DNA from: Pseudomonas sp. AL03
GTDB lineage: Bacteria; Pseudomonadota; Gammaproteobacteria; Pseudomonadales; Pseudomonadaceae
Length of the DNA: 64,000 nucleotides
Assembly (NCBI RefSeq): GCF_029960815.1
Contig: NZ_JASBRE010000004.1
Coordinates: 186,001 to 250,000, forward strand
Direction of reading: 5' to 3'
Positions 36,058-45,599 of this stretch are shown piece by piece. Both the position numbers and the translations under genes were made by a program. The first letter of the stretch is position 1. Each line of letters begins with the position of its first letter. The notes below the pieces were generated by a model. That model searched no databases. It had not been told where the DNA came from and saw only the letters and a list, made by a program, of their open reading frames with translations.

Positions 36058-36621
36058 GTGCCGCACTCAAAATCCCCCACCATGACCCCGCTCTGGCTCC
36101 CTGAAAGCCAACTGACGCCCCTCCCCGACACGTCCACCCTCGACTGGCTGTTCGACGAAGGCTCTCTGACCCGACGGCTGATCCGTTTGTCGAATGACGG
36201 CTTCAGCGTCACGCCACTCTTCGAAGGCTGGCAGCCCCTGCGCGCCGACGAATGTGCCGCACTGGATCTGGCCGAAGGCAGCGAGGGCTGGGTTCGCGAG
36301 GTGTATCTGCGCGGCCACTGCGAGGCCTGGGTGTTTGCACGCAGTGTGGCGGCGCGCAGCGCGTTGCAGGGCGACGGTTTGCACATGGACGAATTGGGCA
36401 GCCGCTCTCTGGGCGAATTGCTGTTTTGTGATCAAGCGTTTCAGCGCCGTGCTATCGAGGTTTGTCACTATCCTCAACAGTGGCTGCCGATGGAGTCTCG
36501 GGCACCTGAACTCTGGGGCCGGCGCTCGCGTTTCGACCGCGGCGCCTTGAGCGTGCTGGTGGCCGAAATTTTCTTGCCGACCCTGTGGAACGCTACCCGC
36601 GCCCATCCGGAGAATTGCTGA
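36058..36621 (+). CDS. ubiC: Chorismate lyase UbiC
   Basis: 187 residues. UbiC converts chorismate to 4-hydroxybenzoate and pyruvate, the first committed step of ubiquinone synthesis. Visible family features are [21 protein letters not shown] and a C-terminal WGRRSRF. The frame starts at GTG 36058; an ATG at 36082 is also possible, and neither has a good ribosome site. I prefer the GTG because the resulting MPHSKSP start resembles other Pseudomonas UbiC proteins as I remember them. The stop overlaps ubiA by one base (TGATG). Confidence 0.92.
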   Translation: MPHSKSPTMTPLWLPESQLTPLPDTSTLDWLFDEGSLTRRLIRLSNDGFSVTPLFEGWQPLRADECAALDLAEGSEGWVREVYLRGHCEAWVFARSVAARSALQGDGLHMDELGSRSLGELLFCDQAFQRRAIEVCHYPQQWLPMESRAPELWGRRSRFDRGALSVLVAEIFLPTLWNATRAHPENC

Positions 36622-37511
36622 TGTACCAGAGCCTGCTCAAGTCCCTGAATCGCTTGAATCCACGGGCCTGGGATTTCGTTCAGCTGACCCGCATGGACAA
36701 GCCGATCGGCATTTATCTGCTGCTGTGGCCAACCCTGTGGGCATTGTGGATTGCCGGTAAAGGCTCGCCATCATTGGCCAACATCGTCATTTTCGTCCTT
36801 GGCGTGGTGCTGACCCGTGCCGGCGGCTGCGTAATCAATGACTGGGCGGACCGCAAAGTCGACGGCCACGTGAAGCGCACTGAACAGCGGCCATTAGTGA
36901 GCGGCAAGATCAGTTCCAAAGAAGCCCTGGTGTTCTTCGCGCTGCTGATGGGCGTGAGCTTTTTGCTGGTGCTGTGCACCAATGCCACGACGGTCTGGCT
37001 GTCGTTCGGTGGTTTGGCTCTGGCCTTCACTTACCCGTTCATGAAGCGCTACACCTATTACCCGCAAGTGGTGCTGGGCGCGGCGTTCTCTTGGGGCATG
37101 CCGATGGCATTCACCGCCGAGACTGGTGAACTGCCAGCGGCCGCCTGGCTGCTGTGGATCGCCAACCTGCTGTGGACGGTGGGCTACGACACCTATTACG
37201 CCATGACCGACCGCGACGACGATCTGAGAATCGGCGTTAAATCCACGGCGATTCTGTTTGGCGAAGCGGACCGGGTGATCATCCTGACGCTGCAAGGGTT
37301 GGCGTTGGGTTGCTTGCTGTTGGCCGGGTCGAAATTTGAGCTCGGCGGCTGGTTCCACTTGGGATTGCTGGCGGCAGCGGGCTGTTTTGCGTGGGAGTTC
37401 TGGTACACCCGCGGCAAGGACCGGATGCGTTGCTTCAAGGCTTTTTTGCACAACCACTGGGCCGGGTTGGCGATTTTTGTCGGGATTGTGCTGGATTACG
37501 GGTTGCGTTGA
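36621..37511 (+). CDS. ubiA: 4-hydroxybenzoate polyprenyltransferase UbiA
   Basis: 296 residues from the ATG at 36621. It is a multi-helix inner-membrane enzyme that attaches the polyprenyl tail to 4-hydroxybenzoate. The two aspartate-rich, Mg-prenyl-diphosphate-binding motifs are [19 protein letters not shown] and [25 protein letters not shown] near residue 26 is also typical. An upstream in-frame start at 36585 would lie inside ubiC and was rejected. GGAG precedes the ATG. Confidence 0.95.
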   Translation: MYQSLLKSLNRLNPRAWDFVQLTRMDKPIGIYLLLWPTLWALWIAGKGSPSLANIVIFVLGVVLTRAGGCVINDWADRKVDGHVKRTEQRPLVSGKISSKEALVFFALLMGVSFLLVLCTNATTVWLSFGGLALAFTYPFMKRYTYYPQVVLGAAFSWGMPMAFTAETGELPAAAWLLWIANLLWTVGYDTYYAMTDRDDDLRIGVKSTAILFGEADRVIILTLQGLALGCLLLAGSKFELGGWFHLGLLAAAGCFAWEFWYTRGKDRMRCFKAFLHNHWAGLAIFVGIVLDYGLR

Positions 37512-37514
37512 ATC

Positions 37515-37543
37515 AAACCTGCTCCCGGCATGGGGGCAGGTTT
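37515..37543. terminator. Bidirectional hairpin between ubiA and the convergent gene
   Basis: AAACCTGCTCCC, loop GGCAT, then GGGGGCAGGTTT forms a 12-bp stem with one wobble, followed by GTGGTTT on the plus strand. It lies just after the ubiA stop and 17 bp before the end of the minus-strand gene at 37561, so it may end both. Confidence 0.7.
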
Positions 37544-37560
37544 GTGGTTTCTGGACTCGC

Positions 37561-37953
37561 TTACTTCTTCGGTCCGGTATTGGTGATGACGTGCCAGACG
37601 TCCTTCATTTTGTCGCCTACCATGTCACCGGGTTTTTTGTCACTCACGAACGTGTAAAGCGGTTTACCGTCGTAGGCATATTGACTCGTGCCGTCATCGC
37701 GCTTGATAACGCTCCACTTGCCTTCGGCCTTTGCACCCGCCGGAGCCATCATTGGCGGCCAGTTCTTGGCACAATCATCGTTACACATTGACTTGCCGCC
37801 AGCATCCTTGTCGAACGTGTACACCGTCATACCCTTATGATCGACCATCATTCCGTCTTTCATCATTGCTGGCTCAGCCGCGAAGGCCATCGATGGCAAC
37901 GCCAGGGCCGCGGTCAGCATCAGAGCCTTGATGGATTGCGAGTATTGCTTCAT
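37561..37953 (-). CDS. Secreted COG4315-type protein with repeated YxxxK/D motif
   Basis: 130 residues. A signal peptide (cleavage after AFA near residue 25) is followed by two copies of the short repeat of this family (MTVYTFDKDAGGKS and KPLYTFVSDKKPGD). Two cysteines in CNDDC could form a disulfide. Such periplasmic proteins are widespread and of unknown function. It is transcribed towards ubiA and away from phoB. Confidence 0.8.
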   Translation of the reverse strand: MKQYSQSIKALMLTAALALPSMAFAAEPAMMKDGMMVDHKGMTVYTFDKDAGGKSMCNDDCAKNWPPMMAPAGAKAEGKWSVIKRDDGTSQYAYDGKPLYTFVSDKKPGDMVGDKMKDVWHVITNTGPKK

Positions 37954-38034
37954 GGAAACCTTCCTTTTGTGGTTGTCAGGATTCGGAATTAGAGCTTAGT
38001 TCAGGATCACAACAATCGCAGGGCGACTAAAATA

Positions 38035-38052
38035 CTGTCACACGACTGCAAT
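38035..38052 (+). promoter_or_regulatory. Pho box upstream of phoB
   Basis: CTGTCAC-ACGA-CTGCAAT fits the PhoB binding pattern CTGTCAT-N4-CTGTCAT with three mismatches. It ends 54 bases before the phoB ATG, consistent with autoregulation of phoBR under phosphate limitation. Confidence 0.65.
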
Positions 38053-38106
38053 AATTCCGTTATCTAATGCGGCGCAAGACAGTTAAATGACAAGAGGATT
38101 AAAGGC

Positions 38107-38796
38107 ATGGTTGGCAGGAGCATTCTGATCGTCGACGACGAAGCGCCCATTCGCGAGATGATCGCCGTTGCGTTGGAAATGGCCGGCTATGACTGCCTGG
38201 AGGCTGAGAACTCCCAGCAGGCCCACGCCATCATCGTTGACCGCAAGCCGGACCTGATCCTGCTCGACTGGATGCTGCCCGGCACGTCCGGCATCGAGCT
38301 GGCCCGGCGCCTCAAGCGCGATGAGCTGACCGGGGACATCCCGATCATCATGCTCACCGCCAAAGGCGAAGAGGACAACAAGATCCAGGGCCTGGAAGTC
38401 GGCGCCGATGACTACATCACCAAGCCTTTTTCCCCACGAGAGCTGGTGGCGCGCCTAAAGGCCGTGCTGCGCCGCGCCGGCCCTACCGATGGCGAGACGC
38501 CGATCGAAGTCGGTGGCCTGCTGCTGGACCCGATCAGCCACCGTGTGACCATCGACGGCAAACCCGCCGAGATGGGTCCGACCGAATACCGCCTGCTGCA
38601 GTTCTTCATGACCCACCAGGAGCGCGCCTACACCCGTGGCCAGTTGCTGGATCAGGTCTGGGGCGGCAACGTCTATGTCGAAGAGCGCACCGTCGACGTG
38701 CACATCCGTCGCCTGCGCAAAGCCCTCGGCGACGCCTACGAAAATCTGGTACAAACCGTGCGCGGCACCGGCTACCGGTTTTCCACCAAGGCCTGA
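38107..38796 (+). CDS. phoB: Phosphate regulon response regulator PhoB
   Basis: 229 residues, the standard length. A receiver domain has acidic pocket VDDE and phospho-acceptor Asp54 in [11 protein letters not shown], followed by a winged-helix OmpR-type DNA-binding domain ending RRLRKALG and GTGYRFS. When phosphorylated by PhoR it binds Pho boxes. A Pho-box-like site lies in its own leader, and others precede pstS and pstC. phoR follows after 39 bp. Confidence 0.97.
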   Translation: MVGRSILIVDDEAPIREMIAVALEMAGYDCLEAENSQQAHAIIVDRKPDLILLDWMLPGTSGIELARRLKRDELTGDIPIIMLTAKGEEDNKIQGLEVGADDYITKPFSPRELVARLKAVLRRAGPTDGETPIEVGGLLLDPISHRVTIDGKPAEMGPTEYRLLQFFMTHQERAYTRGQLLDQVWGGNVYVEERTVDVHIRRLRKALGDAYENLVQTVRGTGYRFSTKA

Positions 38797-38835
38797 GCTG
38801 ACCGCCAGACTCGCTGACAAGGACGCATATTTTCC

Positions 38836-40158
38836 GTGAACCAAAACTGGCATGGCATCCTGATTCGCCACATGCTGTTGCTGGTCACCACCTGCCTGGT
38901 GATCGGCCTGATTTCCGGCTACTACGGCTGGAGCCTCGCCGCGGGCCTGGGCCTTTACCTGGCCTGGACGCTCAAGCAACTGCTGCGTCTGCACGAGTGG
39001 CTGCGCCTGCACAAATCCGATGAAGCACCGCCCGATGGCTATGGCCTGTGGGGTGAAGTGTTCGACAGCATCTACCACCTGCAACGCCGCGACCAACGGG
39101 TGCGCGGGCGTCTGCAAGCGGTGATCGACCGGGTCCAGGAATCCACCGCCGCGCTGAAAGACGCGGTGATCATGCTCGACAGCGACGGCAACCTGGAATG
39201 GTGGAACCGCGCCGCCGAAACCCTGCTCGGCCTCAAGACGCCGCAAGACAGCGGCCAGCCGGTGACCAACCTCGTACGCCATCCGAGCTTCAAAGAATAC
39301 TTCGAGCAGAACAGCTACGCCGAGCCGCTGGAAATCCCGTCGCCGACCAATGATCGCCTGCGCATTCAGCTGTACATCACCCGCTACGGCAACAACGAAC
39401 ATTTAATGCTGGTACGCGACGTGACGCGTATCCATCAGCTGGAACAGATGCGCAAGGACTTCATCGCCAACGTCTCCCATGAACTGCGCACGCCGTTGAC
39501 AGTGATCTGCGGTTATCTGGAAACCCTGCTCGACAACGTCGAGGAAGTGAACCCGCGCTGGACCCGTGCCTTGCAGCAGATGCAACAGCAAGGCGGACGC
39601 ATGCAAACCTTGCTCAACGATTTACTGCTGTTGGCCAAACTGGAAGCCACCGATTACCCGTCGGACAACCAGCCGGTGGCCATCGACGGTTTGCTGCAAT
39701 CGATCAAGAGCGACGCTCAGCAGCTGTCCGGTCAGCGTAACCAGACGATCATGCTGGAAGCCGACCCGACGATTCTGCTCAAGGGCAGCGAAGCCGAATT
39801 GCGCAGCGCATTTTCCAATCTGGTGTTCAACGCGGTGAAATACACACCGGCCGAAGGCAACATCCGCATTCGCTGGTGGGGTGATGAGCAAGGTGCACAC
39901 CTGAGCGTGCAGGACTCCGGCATCGGCATCGACAGCAAACACCTGCCCCGCCTGACCGAACGCTTCTACCGTGTCGATTCCAGCCGCAACTCCAACACCG
40001 GTGGCACGGGGCTCGGGCTGGCGATCGTCAAACACGTGCTGCTGCGCCACCGCGCGCGAATGGAAATCAGCAGTTTGCCGGGCCACGGCAGCACCTTCAC
40101 CTGCCACTTTCCGCCAGCCCAAGTCACAAAATCCCGAGTCATCAGCGCCACCGACTGA
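38836..40158 (+). CDS. phoR: Phosphate regulon sensor histidine kinase PhoR
   Basis: 440 residues. Two short N-terminal membrane helices lie at about 10-45, followed by a PAS domain (about 95-190). The HisKA dimerisation domain has the phospho-acceptor His215 in FIANVSHELRTPL, and the ATPase domain has GTGLGLAIVKH. PhoR responds to Pi status through the PstSCAB-PhoU complex encoded later in the window. The start is GTG at 38836, preceded by AAGGA about 14 bases upstream. Confidence 0.96.
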   Translation: MNQNWHGILIRHMLLLVTTCLVIGLISGYYGWSLAAGLGLYLAWTLKQLLRLHEWLRLHKSDEAPPDGYGLWGEVFDSIYHLQRRDQRVRGRLQAVIDRVQESTAALKDAVIMLDSDGNLEWWNRAAETLLGLKTPQDSGQPVTNLVRHPSFKEYFEQNSYAEPLEIPSPTNDRLRIQLYITRYGNNEHLMLVRDVTRIHQLEQMRKDFIANVSHELRTPLTVICGYLETLLDNVEEVNPRWTRALQQMQQQGGRMQTLLNDLLLLAKLEATDYPSDNQPVAIDGLLQSIKSDAQQLSGQRNQTIMLEADPTILLKGSEAELRSAFSNLVFNAVKYTPAEGNIRIRWWGDEQGAHLSVQDSGIGIDSKHLPRLTERFYRVDSSRNSNTGGTGLGLAIVKHVLLRHRARMEISSLPGHGSTFTCHFPPAQVTKSRVISATD

Positions 40159-40281
40159 TACCGGCCAGCACTCGCCCCTAGGCAATCGCCCGGTCAGCCG
40201 CTACATTGGCTGACTTGTGCCTGCCCTTCAGGCGCACTTTTTTCTTTCCTTTCGAATACACGGAACCCGCAAAACTCCATC

Positions 40282-41622
40282 ATGGACCCTTCCCCTGGCT
40301 TGACCCTCGCGACACTCTTCGCCGATTTCGGCATGATTCTTTTTGCTCTGATCCTGGTATTGCTCAACGGCTTTTTCGTTGCGGCGGAATTTGCCATGGT
40401 CAAATTGCGCTCGACCCGGGTCGAAGCCATCGCTGAAAAAAACGGCTGGCGCGGACACATCCTGCGCACCGTTCACAGTCAGCTCGATGCTTACCTGTCG
40501 GCCTGCCAATTGGGCATCACCCTCGCCTCCCTGGGCCTTGGCTGGGTCGGTGAACCGGCGTTCGCGCACATCCTCGAACCGCTGCTTGAAGCCGTTGGCG
40601 TGCAGTCGGCCGAAGTGGTCAAAGGCGTGTCGTTCTTCACGGCGTTCTTCATCATTTCGTACCTGCACATTGTGATCGGCGAGTTGGCCCCGAAATCCTG
40701 GGCCATCCGCAAACCCGAGTTGCTGTCGCTCTGGACGGCCGTGCCGCTGTACCTGTTCTACTGGGCGATGTACCCGGCCATTTACCTGCTCAATGCCAGT
40801 GCCAACACGATTCTGCGGATCGCCGGCCAAGGTGAACCCGGCCCTCATCACGAACACCATTACAGCCGTGAAGAACTGAAACTGATCCTGCACTCCAGCC
40901 GTGGCCAGGACCCTAGCGACCAAGGCATGCGCGTATTGGCCTCGGCGGTGGAAATGGGCGAGTTGGAAGTGGTCGACTGGGCGAACTCCCGGGAAGACCT
41001 GGTGACGCTGGAGTTCAATGCGCCGCTGAAGGAAATCCTGGCGATGTTCCGTCGCCACAAATTCAGCCGTTATCCGGTGTACGACAGCGATAGTCAGGAG
41101 TTTGTCGGCCTGCTGCACATCAAGGATTTGCTGTTGGAACTGGCGGCCCTGGACCACATTCCCGAGTCGTTCAACCTCGCCGAACTGACCCGTCCGCTGG
41201 AGCGCGTCTCTCGTCACATGCCGCTGTCGCATCTGCTGGAACAGTTTCGCAAGGGCGGCTCGCACTTCGCCCTGGTTGAAGAAGCTGATGGCAACATCAT
41301 CGGCTACCTGACCATGGAAGACGTGCTGGAAGTGCTGGTCGGCGATATTCAGGACGAACACCGCAAGGCTGAACGCGGGATCCTCGCGTACCAGCCGGGC
41401 AAGCTGCTGGTGCGTGGGGATACGCCGCTGTTCAAGGTCGAACGCCTGCTGGGCATCGACCTGGACCACATCGAAGCCGAAACCCTCGCCGGGCTGGTCT
41501 ACGAAACCCTGAAACGGGTGCCGGAGGAGGAGGAAGTGCTGGAAGTCGAAGGCTTGCGGATCATCATCAAGAAGATGAAAGGGCCGAAAATTATTCTGGC
41601 CAAGGTGTTGATGCTCGATTGA
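40282..41622 (+). CDS. CNNM/CBS/CorC_HlyC-type integral membrane protein
   Basis: 446 residues. An N-terminal DUF21/CNNM membrane domain (about 1-200, with LNGFFVAAEFAMVKLRSTRVE) is followed by a CBS pair (about 215-340, ILAMFRRHKFSRYPVYD) and a C-terminal CorC_HlyC domain. This family is linked to Mg2+/Co2+ efflux and metal or osmotic homeostasis. In Pseudomonas genomes it commonly follows phoBR. The 123-bp gap after phoR suggests a separate transcript. Confidence 0.88.
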   Translation: MDPSPGLTLATLFADFGMILFALILVLLNGFFVAAEFAMVKLRSTRVEAIAEKNGWRGHILRTVHSQLDAYLSACQLGITLASLGLGWVGEPAFAHILEPLLEAVGVQSAEVVKGVSFFTAFFIISYLHIVIGELAPKSWAIRKPELLSLWTAVPLYLFYWAMYPAIYLLNASANTILRIAGQGEPGPHHEHHYSREELKLILHSSRGQDPSDQGMRVLASAVEMGELEVVDWANSREDLVTLEFNAPLKEILAMFRRHKFSRYPVYDSDSQEFVGLLHIKDLLLELAALDHIPESFNLAELTRPLERVSRHMPLSHLLEQFRKGGSHFALVEEADGNIIGYLTMEDVLEVLVGDIQDEHRKAERGILAYQPGKLLVRGDTPLFKVERLLGIDLDHIEAETLAGLVYETLKRVPEEEEVLEVEGLRIIIKKMKGPKIILAKVLMLD

Positions 41623-41637
41623 GCATCAACCTTTGAC

Positions 41638-42540
41638 TCACTGCTTGCCCAACGCAAAGTTGGGCAACGCGCCTACCGGTTGATTGAACTGGTACGGAAT
41701 CGACACCAGCCCCAACCCGGTATTGCGCTGCACCACAAAATGCAGGTGCGGCCCACTGCTGTTGCCGGTGTTGCCCGACAGCGCCAACGCGGTGCCCACC
41801 GACACCCGTTGCCCCTCGCGAACGCTCACCGAACCTTGCTTGAGGTGCAGGTACACGCCCATGGTCCCGTCATTGTGCAGCACCCGCACGAAATTGCCCG
41901 ACGGATCGGTGCCGCGTCCGGTCTGAGCATTTTCGGTTTTCACCACCACCCCGCCTCGCGCCGCGATGATCGGCGTGCCTTCGGGCATGGCGATGTCCAT
42001 CGCGTAGCGGTTCTTTGGACCGAAGTGGCTGTACTGACCATTAACCCCCTGACTCAGCCGAAACGGTCCGCCGCGCCAGGGCAACGGGTATCGATAGGCC
42101 ATGGCGGACCCTGAGGGGTCGCCCAGGGAATACTCGAACTTTGGGGTATACGCGAGCGCTCTTTCGGGGTGCGTGGCCGTGAGCAGCGCCAGACGAATAC
42201 TGCTGCGTGCCGGCATCACCCGACGAATCGGTCGGCTCGGCGCACCGCTGACGTTTTTCAGCCCGCCGAAGCTCAATTCGATCTCTACCGGTGCATACAG
42301 GTCATTGCGCACGTAAACGCTGTCCACGCCCTTCTTTTTCGTAATGACGACGTACACCTGACGCTCAAGATTCTCGACCATGCGATCACGAAAAACGAAC
42401 ACCTTGGAGCCTGTCGTGGGGCGGTCGCTGTAGGAGACCACGCCATTGGCGTCGGTGGACTTGTAGATCGTCATGGCCGTCGCTGAGGTGGATGCCATAA
42501 AAAGACCACAGAAAAACAGCAGGCGCGCGAGCATGGGCAA
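41638..42540 (-). CDS. Secreted M23-family (LytM) peptidase with DUF4124 domain
   Basis: 300 residues. A signal peptide (about 1-23) and an N-terminal DUF4124 region (IYKSTDANGVVSYSDRP) precede a C-terminal M23 domain with metal ligands in QYSHFGPKNRYAMD and HLHFVVQ. The complete HxxxxxxxD and HxH pattern suggests an active Zn endopeptidase cutting peptidoglycan cross-links, unlike the degenerate LytM regulators. It converges on the CNNM gene with only 15 bp between them. Confidence 0.9.
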   Translation of the reverse strand: MPMLARLLFFCGLFMASTSATAMTIYKSTDANGVVSYSDRPTTGSKVFVFRDRMVENLERQVYVVITKKKGVDSVYVRNDLYAPVEIELSFGGLKNVSGAPSRPIRRVMPARSSIRLALLTATHPERALAYTPKFEYSLGDPSGSAMAYRYPLPWRGGPFRLSQGVNGQYSHFGPKNRYAMDIAMPEGTPIIAARGGVVVKTENAQTGRGTDPSGNFVRVLHNDGTMGVYLHLKQGSVSVREGQRVSVGTALALSGNTGNSSGPHLHFVVQRNTGLGLVSIPYQFNQPVGALPNFALGKQ

Positions 42541-42613
42541 GATTCTGTCGAGTAAGGCCTGGGTAGGAGCCTAGCAGCTGCAATGGACCCGGGTAGTCGG
42601 CAGATGTTTCAAA

Positions 42614-42646
42614 TGATCGTTCCCACGCAGCGCGTGGGAACGATCA
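42614..42646. repeat. Perfect inverted repeat (GATCGTTCCCACGC family)
   Basis: TGATCGTTCCCACGC, loop AGC, then GCGTGGGAACGATCA: arms of 15 bases with no mismatch. It lies directly after the response-regulator gene (minus strand) and is the second copy of the element at 16215-16249. It could serve as that gene's transcript end. Confidence 0.85.
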
Positions 42647-42656
42647 GCGGTACAAA

Positions 42657-43607
42657 TTACGCGCCGGGCACGAAATGCTTCTGCGCCGTGCCACGGGCAA
42701 TCAGGCGGGAGATGTAGTCGAGCTTCTGCGCATCCTGATCGACGAAGCGGAAGGTCAGTTGCAGCCACTCGCTGTCGGGCTTCTGCTCGTGGGCGACGAT
42801 GGCGTGCAGGTAGCCGTTCAAGCGGGCGGTTTCGGCGTTATCGCCCTGCTCCAGGTCGAGCACGGCGCTGTCGAGCACTTGCGGCAGCGTATCGGTGCGC
42901 TTCACCACCAGCAGTGCTTCCTTGAGACTCAAGGCCTTGATCACACATTGCTGAATGCCGTTCGGCAGGCGCAGTTGGCCCTGGCCACGACCGCCAGTGG
43001 GTGCTGCAGAGGACGCTGGAGGCTTGATCGGCGGGCTGTTGAGCAGACCGCGAGACGGAGCAGCCGCCGGGGCTGACGCGGCGGCCACAGGTTTGGCGAA
43101 CGGGTTGACCGGCGCCGCTGCGGGTGCGATCACGGCAGCCTTGCCACCCGTCAAGGCGCTCAGGGAATCGTTGCCGAACGCCGAGTTCATTTTGGTCGGC
43201 GCGCTGTTCATCAAGGTGTCGAGCTTGCCGACCTTGTTCAGGGCCTGCTTGACCTTGGTCAGTAGTTGCTCGTTGGTGAACGGCTTGCTGACGTAGCCGG
43301 AAACCCCGGCCTGGATCGCCTGGACCACGTTCTCTTTATCGCCCCGGCTGGTCACCATCACGAACGGCATGGTCTTGAGGTTGTCCTGCTCGCGGCACCA
43401 GGTCAGCAGTTCCAGCCCGGACATTTCCGGCATTTCCCAGTCGCACAGCACCAGGTCGAACGCTTCACGCGCCAGAATCGCCTGAGCCTTCTTGCCGTTG
43501 ACCGCGTCTTCGATCCGGATCCCCGGGAAGTAGTTGCGCAAACACTTCTTCACCAGGTCACGAATGAACGACGCGTCGTCCACGACCAACACACTGACCT
43601 TACTCAT
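42657..43607 (-). CDS. Response regulator with C-terminal PilZ-like domain
   Basis: 316 residues. An N-terminal CheY-like receiver domain has VVDDASFIRDL and phospho-acceptor Asp in LVLCDWEMPEMSG (about residue 54), with Lys in VSKPF. A long Ala/Pro-rich linker (about 155-210) leads to a C-terminal domain of about 100 residues that is not a known DNA-binding type. Homologues sit beside phoU in other pseudomonads (for example PA5364). Output is probably by protein contact; the target is unknown. Confidence 0.85.
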   Translation of the reverse strand: MSKVSVLVVDDASFIRDLVKKCLRNYFPGIRIEDAVNGKKAQAILAREAFDLVLCDWEMPEMSGLELLTWCREQDNLKTMPFVMVTSRGDKENVVQAIQAGVSGYVSKPFTNEQLLTKVKQALNKVGKLDTLMNSAPTKMNSAFGNDSLSALTGGKAAVIAPAAAPVNPFAKPVAAASAPAAAPSRGLLNSPPIKPPASSAAPTGGRGQGQLRLPNGIQQCVIKALSLKEALLVVKRTDTLPQVLDSAVLDLEQGDNAETARLNGYLHAIVAHEQKPDSEWLQLTFRFVDQDAQKLDYISRLIARGTAQKHFVPGA

Positions 43608-43735
43608 CCATCACCCCTTTAAAAAATCCCGGCAAGCATACCGCTTTGCTGATGGCACATTGCCAAAAACCTTCAGTCACGCCGGGACTTTTCGTTCGCG
43701 GGTGCTGCTTTCGAATTCATTACCAAAAACAAAAA

Positions 43736-43757
43736 CGCCCGGCCAGAAGGCCGGGCG
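43736..43757. terminator. Terminator of the pst-phoU operon (also works in the other direction)
   Basis: CGCCCGGCC, loop AGAA, then GGCCGGGCG is a perfect 9-bp stem. On the minus strand it is followed by TTTTTGTTTTTGG, a good terminator shortly after the phoU stop at 43774. On the plus strand only CTTTTCTC follows. Confidence 0.9.
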
Positions 43758-43773
43758 CTTTTCTCAGGCAATC

Positions 43774-44535
43774 TTACTTATCGTCAGCTTTACCCGGAAC
43801 ATTAGCGGTTTCGCCACTTGTGCCTTCAACTTCTTCTTTCATGCGCTTGAGACCCAAGTGACGCACGTCGGTGCCGCGCACCAGGTAAATCACCAACTCC
43901 GAGATATTGCGCGCGTGGTCGCCGATCCGTTCCAGCGAACGCAGCACCCAGATAATGCTCAAGACCCGCGAGATAGAGCGCGGGTCTTCCATCATGTAGG
44001 TGGCCAGTTCGCGCAGCGCGGTTTTGTATTCACGGTCGATGATCTTGTCGTACTGCGCCACCGACAACGCCAGGTCGGCGTCGAAGCGGGCAAAGGCGTC
44101 CAGCGCATCGCGAACCATGTTACGGACCTGGTCGCCAATATGGCGAACCTCGACGTAGCCGCGTGGGGCTTCGCCTTCTTCGCACAGCTGGATGGCGCGA
44201 CGGGCGATTTTGGTCGCTTCATCGCCAATGCGTTCCAGGTCGATCACCGACTTGGAGATGCTGATGATCAGACGCAGGTCCGACGCCGCAGGCTGTCGAC
44301 GGGCCAGAATGCGCAGGCACTCTTCGTCGATGTTGCGTTCCATCTGGTTGATCTGGTCGTCGATCTCGCGAACCTGCTGGGCCAGACCGGAGTCGGCCTC
44401 GATAAGCGCGGTCACCGCGTCGTTGACCTGCTTTTCCACCAGCCCGCCCATGGCCAGGAGGTGGCTGCGCACTTCCTCGAGCTCGGCGTTGAACTGCGCG
44501 GAAATGTGGTGAGTAAGGCCTTCTTTACTAATCAT
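43774..44535 (-). CDS. phoU: Phosphate signalling protein PhoU
   Basis: 253 residues of mostly alpha-helical sequence with two PhoU repeats and acidic metal-binding motifs (for example DLRLIISISKSVIDLERIGDEA and LERIGDHARNISE). PhoU couples the PstB transporter state to PhoR and holds PhoB inactive when phosphate is ample. It is the last gene of pstSCAB-phoU. AAGGA precedes the ATG at 44535. Confidence 0.96.
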   Translation of the reverse strand: MISKEGLTHHISAQFNAELEEVRSHLLAMGGLVEKQVNDAVTALIEADSGLAQQVREIDDQINQMERNIDEECLRILARRQPAASDLRLIISISKSVIDLERIGDEATKIARRAIQLCEEGEAPRGYVEVRHIGDQVRNMVRDALDAFARFDADLALSVAQYDKIIDREYKTALRELATYMMEDPRSISRVLSIIWVLRSLERIGDHARNISELVIYLVRGTDVRHLGLKRMKEEVEGTSGETANVPGKADDK

Positions 44536-44606
44536 GTTGGCGTCCTTGGAGCGTCCGGTAAGGTGCGGTGGACCGCAGCGTCAGTTCAGTGAGCAACAAC
44601 AGCTTC

Positions 44607-45440
44607 CTAGCCGTAGCGACCAGTGATGTAGTCTTCGGTCTGCTTCTTCGCCGGATTGGTGAACAGGGTATCGGTGTCGCCGAATTCCACCAGTTTGCCC
44701 ATGTACATGAACGCCGTGTAGTCGGAAACCCGCGCGGCCTGTTGCATGTTGTGGGTCACGATGACGATGGTGAACTTCGATTTCAGTTCGTAGATCAGCT
44801 CTTCGACTTTCAGCGTGGAGATCGGGTCGAGTGCCGAGCACGGTTCGTCGAGCAGCAGCACTTCTGGCTCCACGGCGATGGTGCGAGCGATCACCAGACG
44901 TTGTTGCTGACCACCGGACAGACCGAGTGCCGATTCATGCAGACGGTCTTTGACTTCGTCCCACAGCGCAGCGCCTTTCAACGCCCACTCGACGGCTTCG
45001 TCGAGGATGCGCTTCTTGTTGATGCCTTGAATGCGCAGGCCGTAGACCACGTTCTCGTAGATGGTTTTCGGGAACGGATTTGGCTTCTGGAACACCATGC
45101 CAACGCGACGACGCAGCTCGGCCACGTCTTCGCCCTTACGGTAGATGTTGTTGCCGTAGAGGTTGATCGCGCCTTCGACACGGCAGTCATCCACCAGGTC
45201 GTTCATGCGGTTGAACGTACGCAGCAGCGTGGACTTACCGCAGCCGGACGGGCCGATGAAGGCGGTCACGCGCTGTTTCGGGATGTTCAGGCTGACGTCG
45301 TACAGCGCTTGTTTGTCGCCGTAGAACAGGTTCAGGCCTGGTACTTCGATGGCGACGGTTTCCTGCTCGAGGCTCAAGCTCTGTTTATCGCGGCCCAAGG
45401 CCGACATGTTGATGCCGTGGGTATGTGGTTCGTGCTGCAT
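44607..45440 (-). CDS. pstB: Phosphate ABC transporter ATPase PstB
   Basis: 277 residues. Walker [11 protein letters not shown]-loop VFQKPNPFP, signature LSGGQQQR and Walker B VLLLDEP are all intact. Together with PstA and PstC it drives high-affinity phosphate import, and it passes transporter status to PhoU/PhoR. GGAG lies 4-8 bases before the ATG. The pstA gene is separated from it by a large palindromic repeat. Confidence 0.97.
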   Translation of the reverse strand: MQHEPHTHGINMSALGRDKQSLSLEQETVAIEVPGLNLFYGDKQALYDVSLNIPKQRVTAFIGPSGCGKSTLLRTFNRMNDLVDDCRVEGAINLYGNNIYRKGEDVAELRRRVGMVFQKPNPFPKTIYENVVYGLRIQGINKKRILDEAVEWALKGAALWDEVKDRLHESALGLSGGQQQRLVIARTIAVEPEVLLLDEPCSALDPISTLKVEELIYELKSKFTIVIVTHNMQQAARVSDYTAFMYMGKLVEFGDTDTLFTNPAKKQTEDYITGRYG

Positions 45441-45516
45441 GGGAGGCTCCCTGTGCTAACAAATTCGGTTCGGTTGGCCGCTGGCCTCACAAAAATGGGC
45501 CAGCGGTGTTGCCACT

Positions 45517-45586
45517 CTGTAGGAGCGAGGCTTGCCCGCGAAGGCGTCCTTGAAATCGCCTTCGCCGGCAAGCCTGGCTCCTACAG
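45517..45586. repeat. Long palindromic repeat between pstA and pstB
   Basis: CTGTAGGAGCGAGGCTTGCCCGCGAAGGCG and a near-perfect reverse complement (45557-45586) surround a 10-base centre. It is a member of the GTAGGAGC family. Inside an operon such hairpins usually protect the upstream mRNA from 3' decay rather than stop transcription, so it could set pstA and pstB levels; that role is inferred. Confidence 0.8.
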
Positions 45587-45599
45587 GGAGCAGCGGTAA

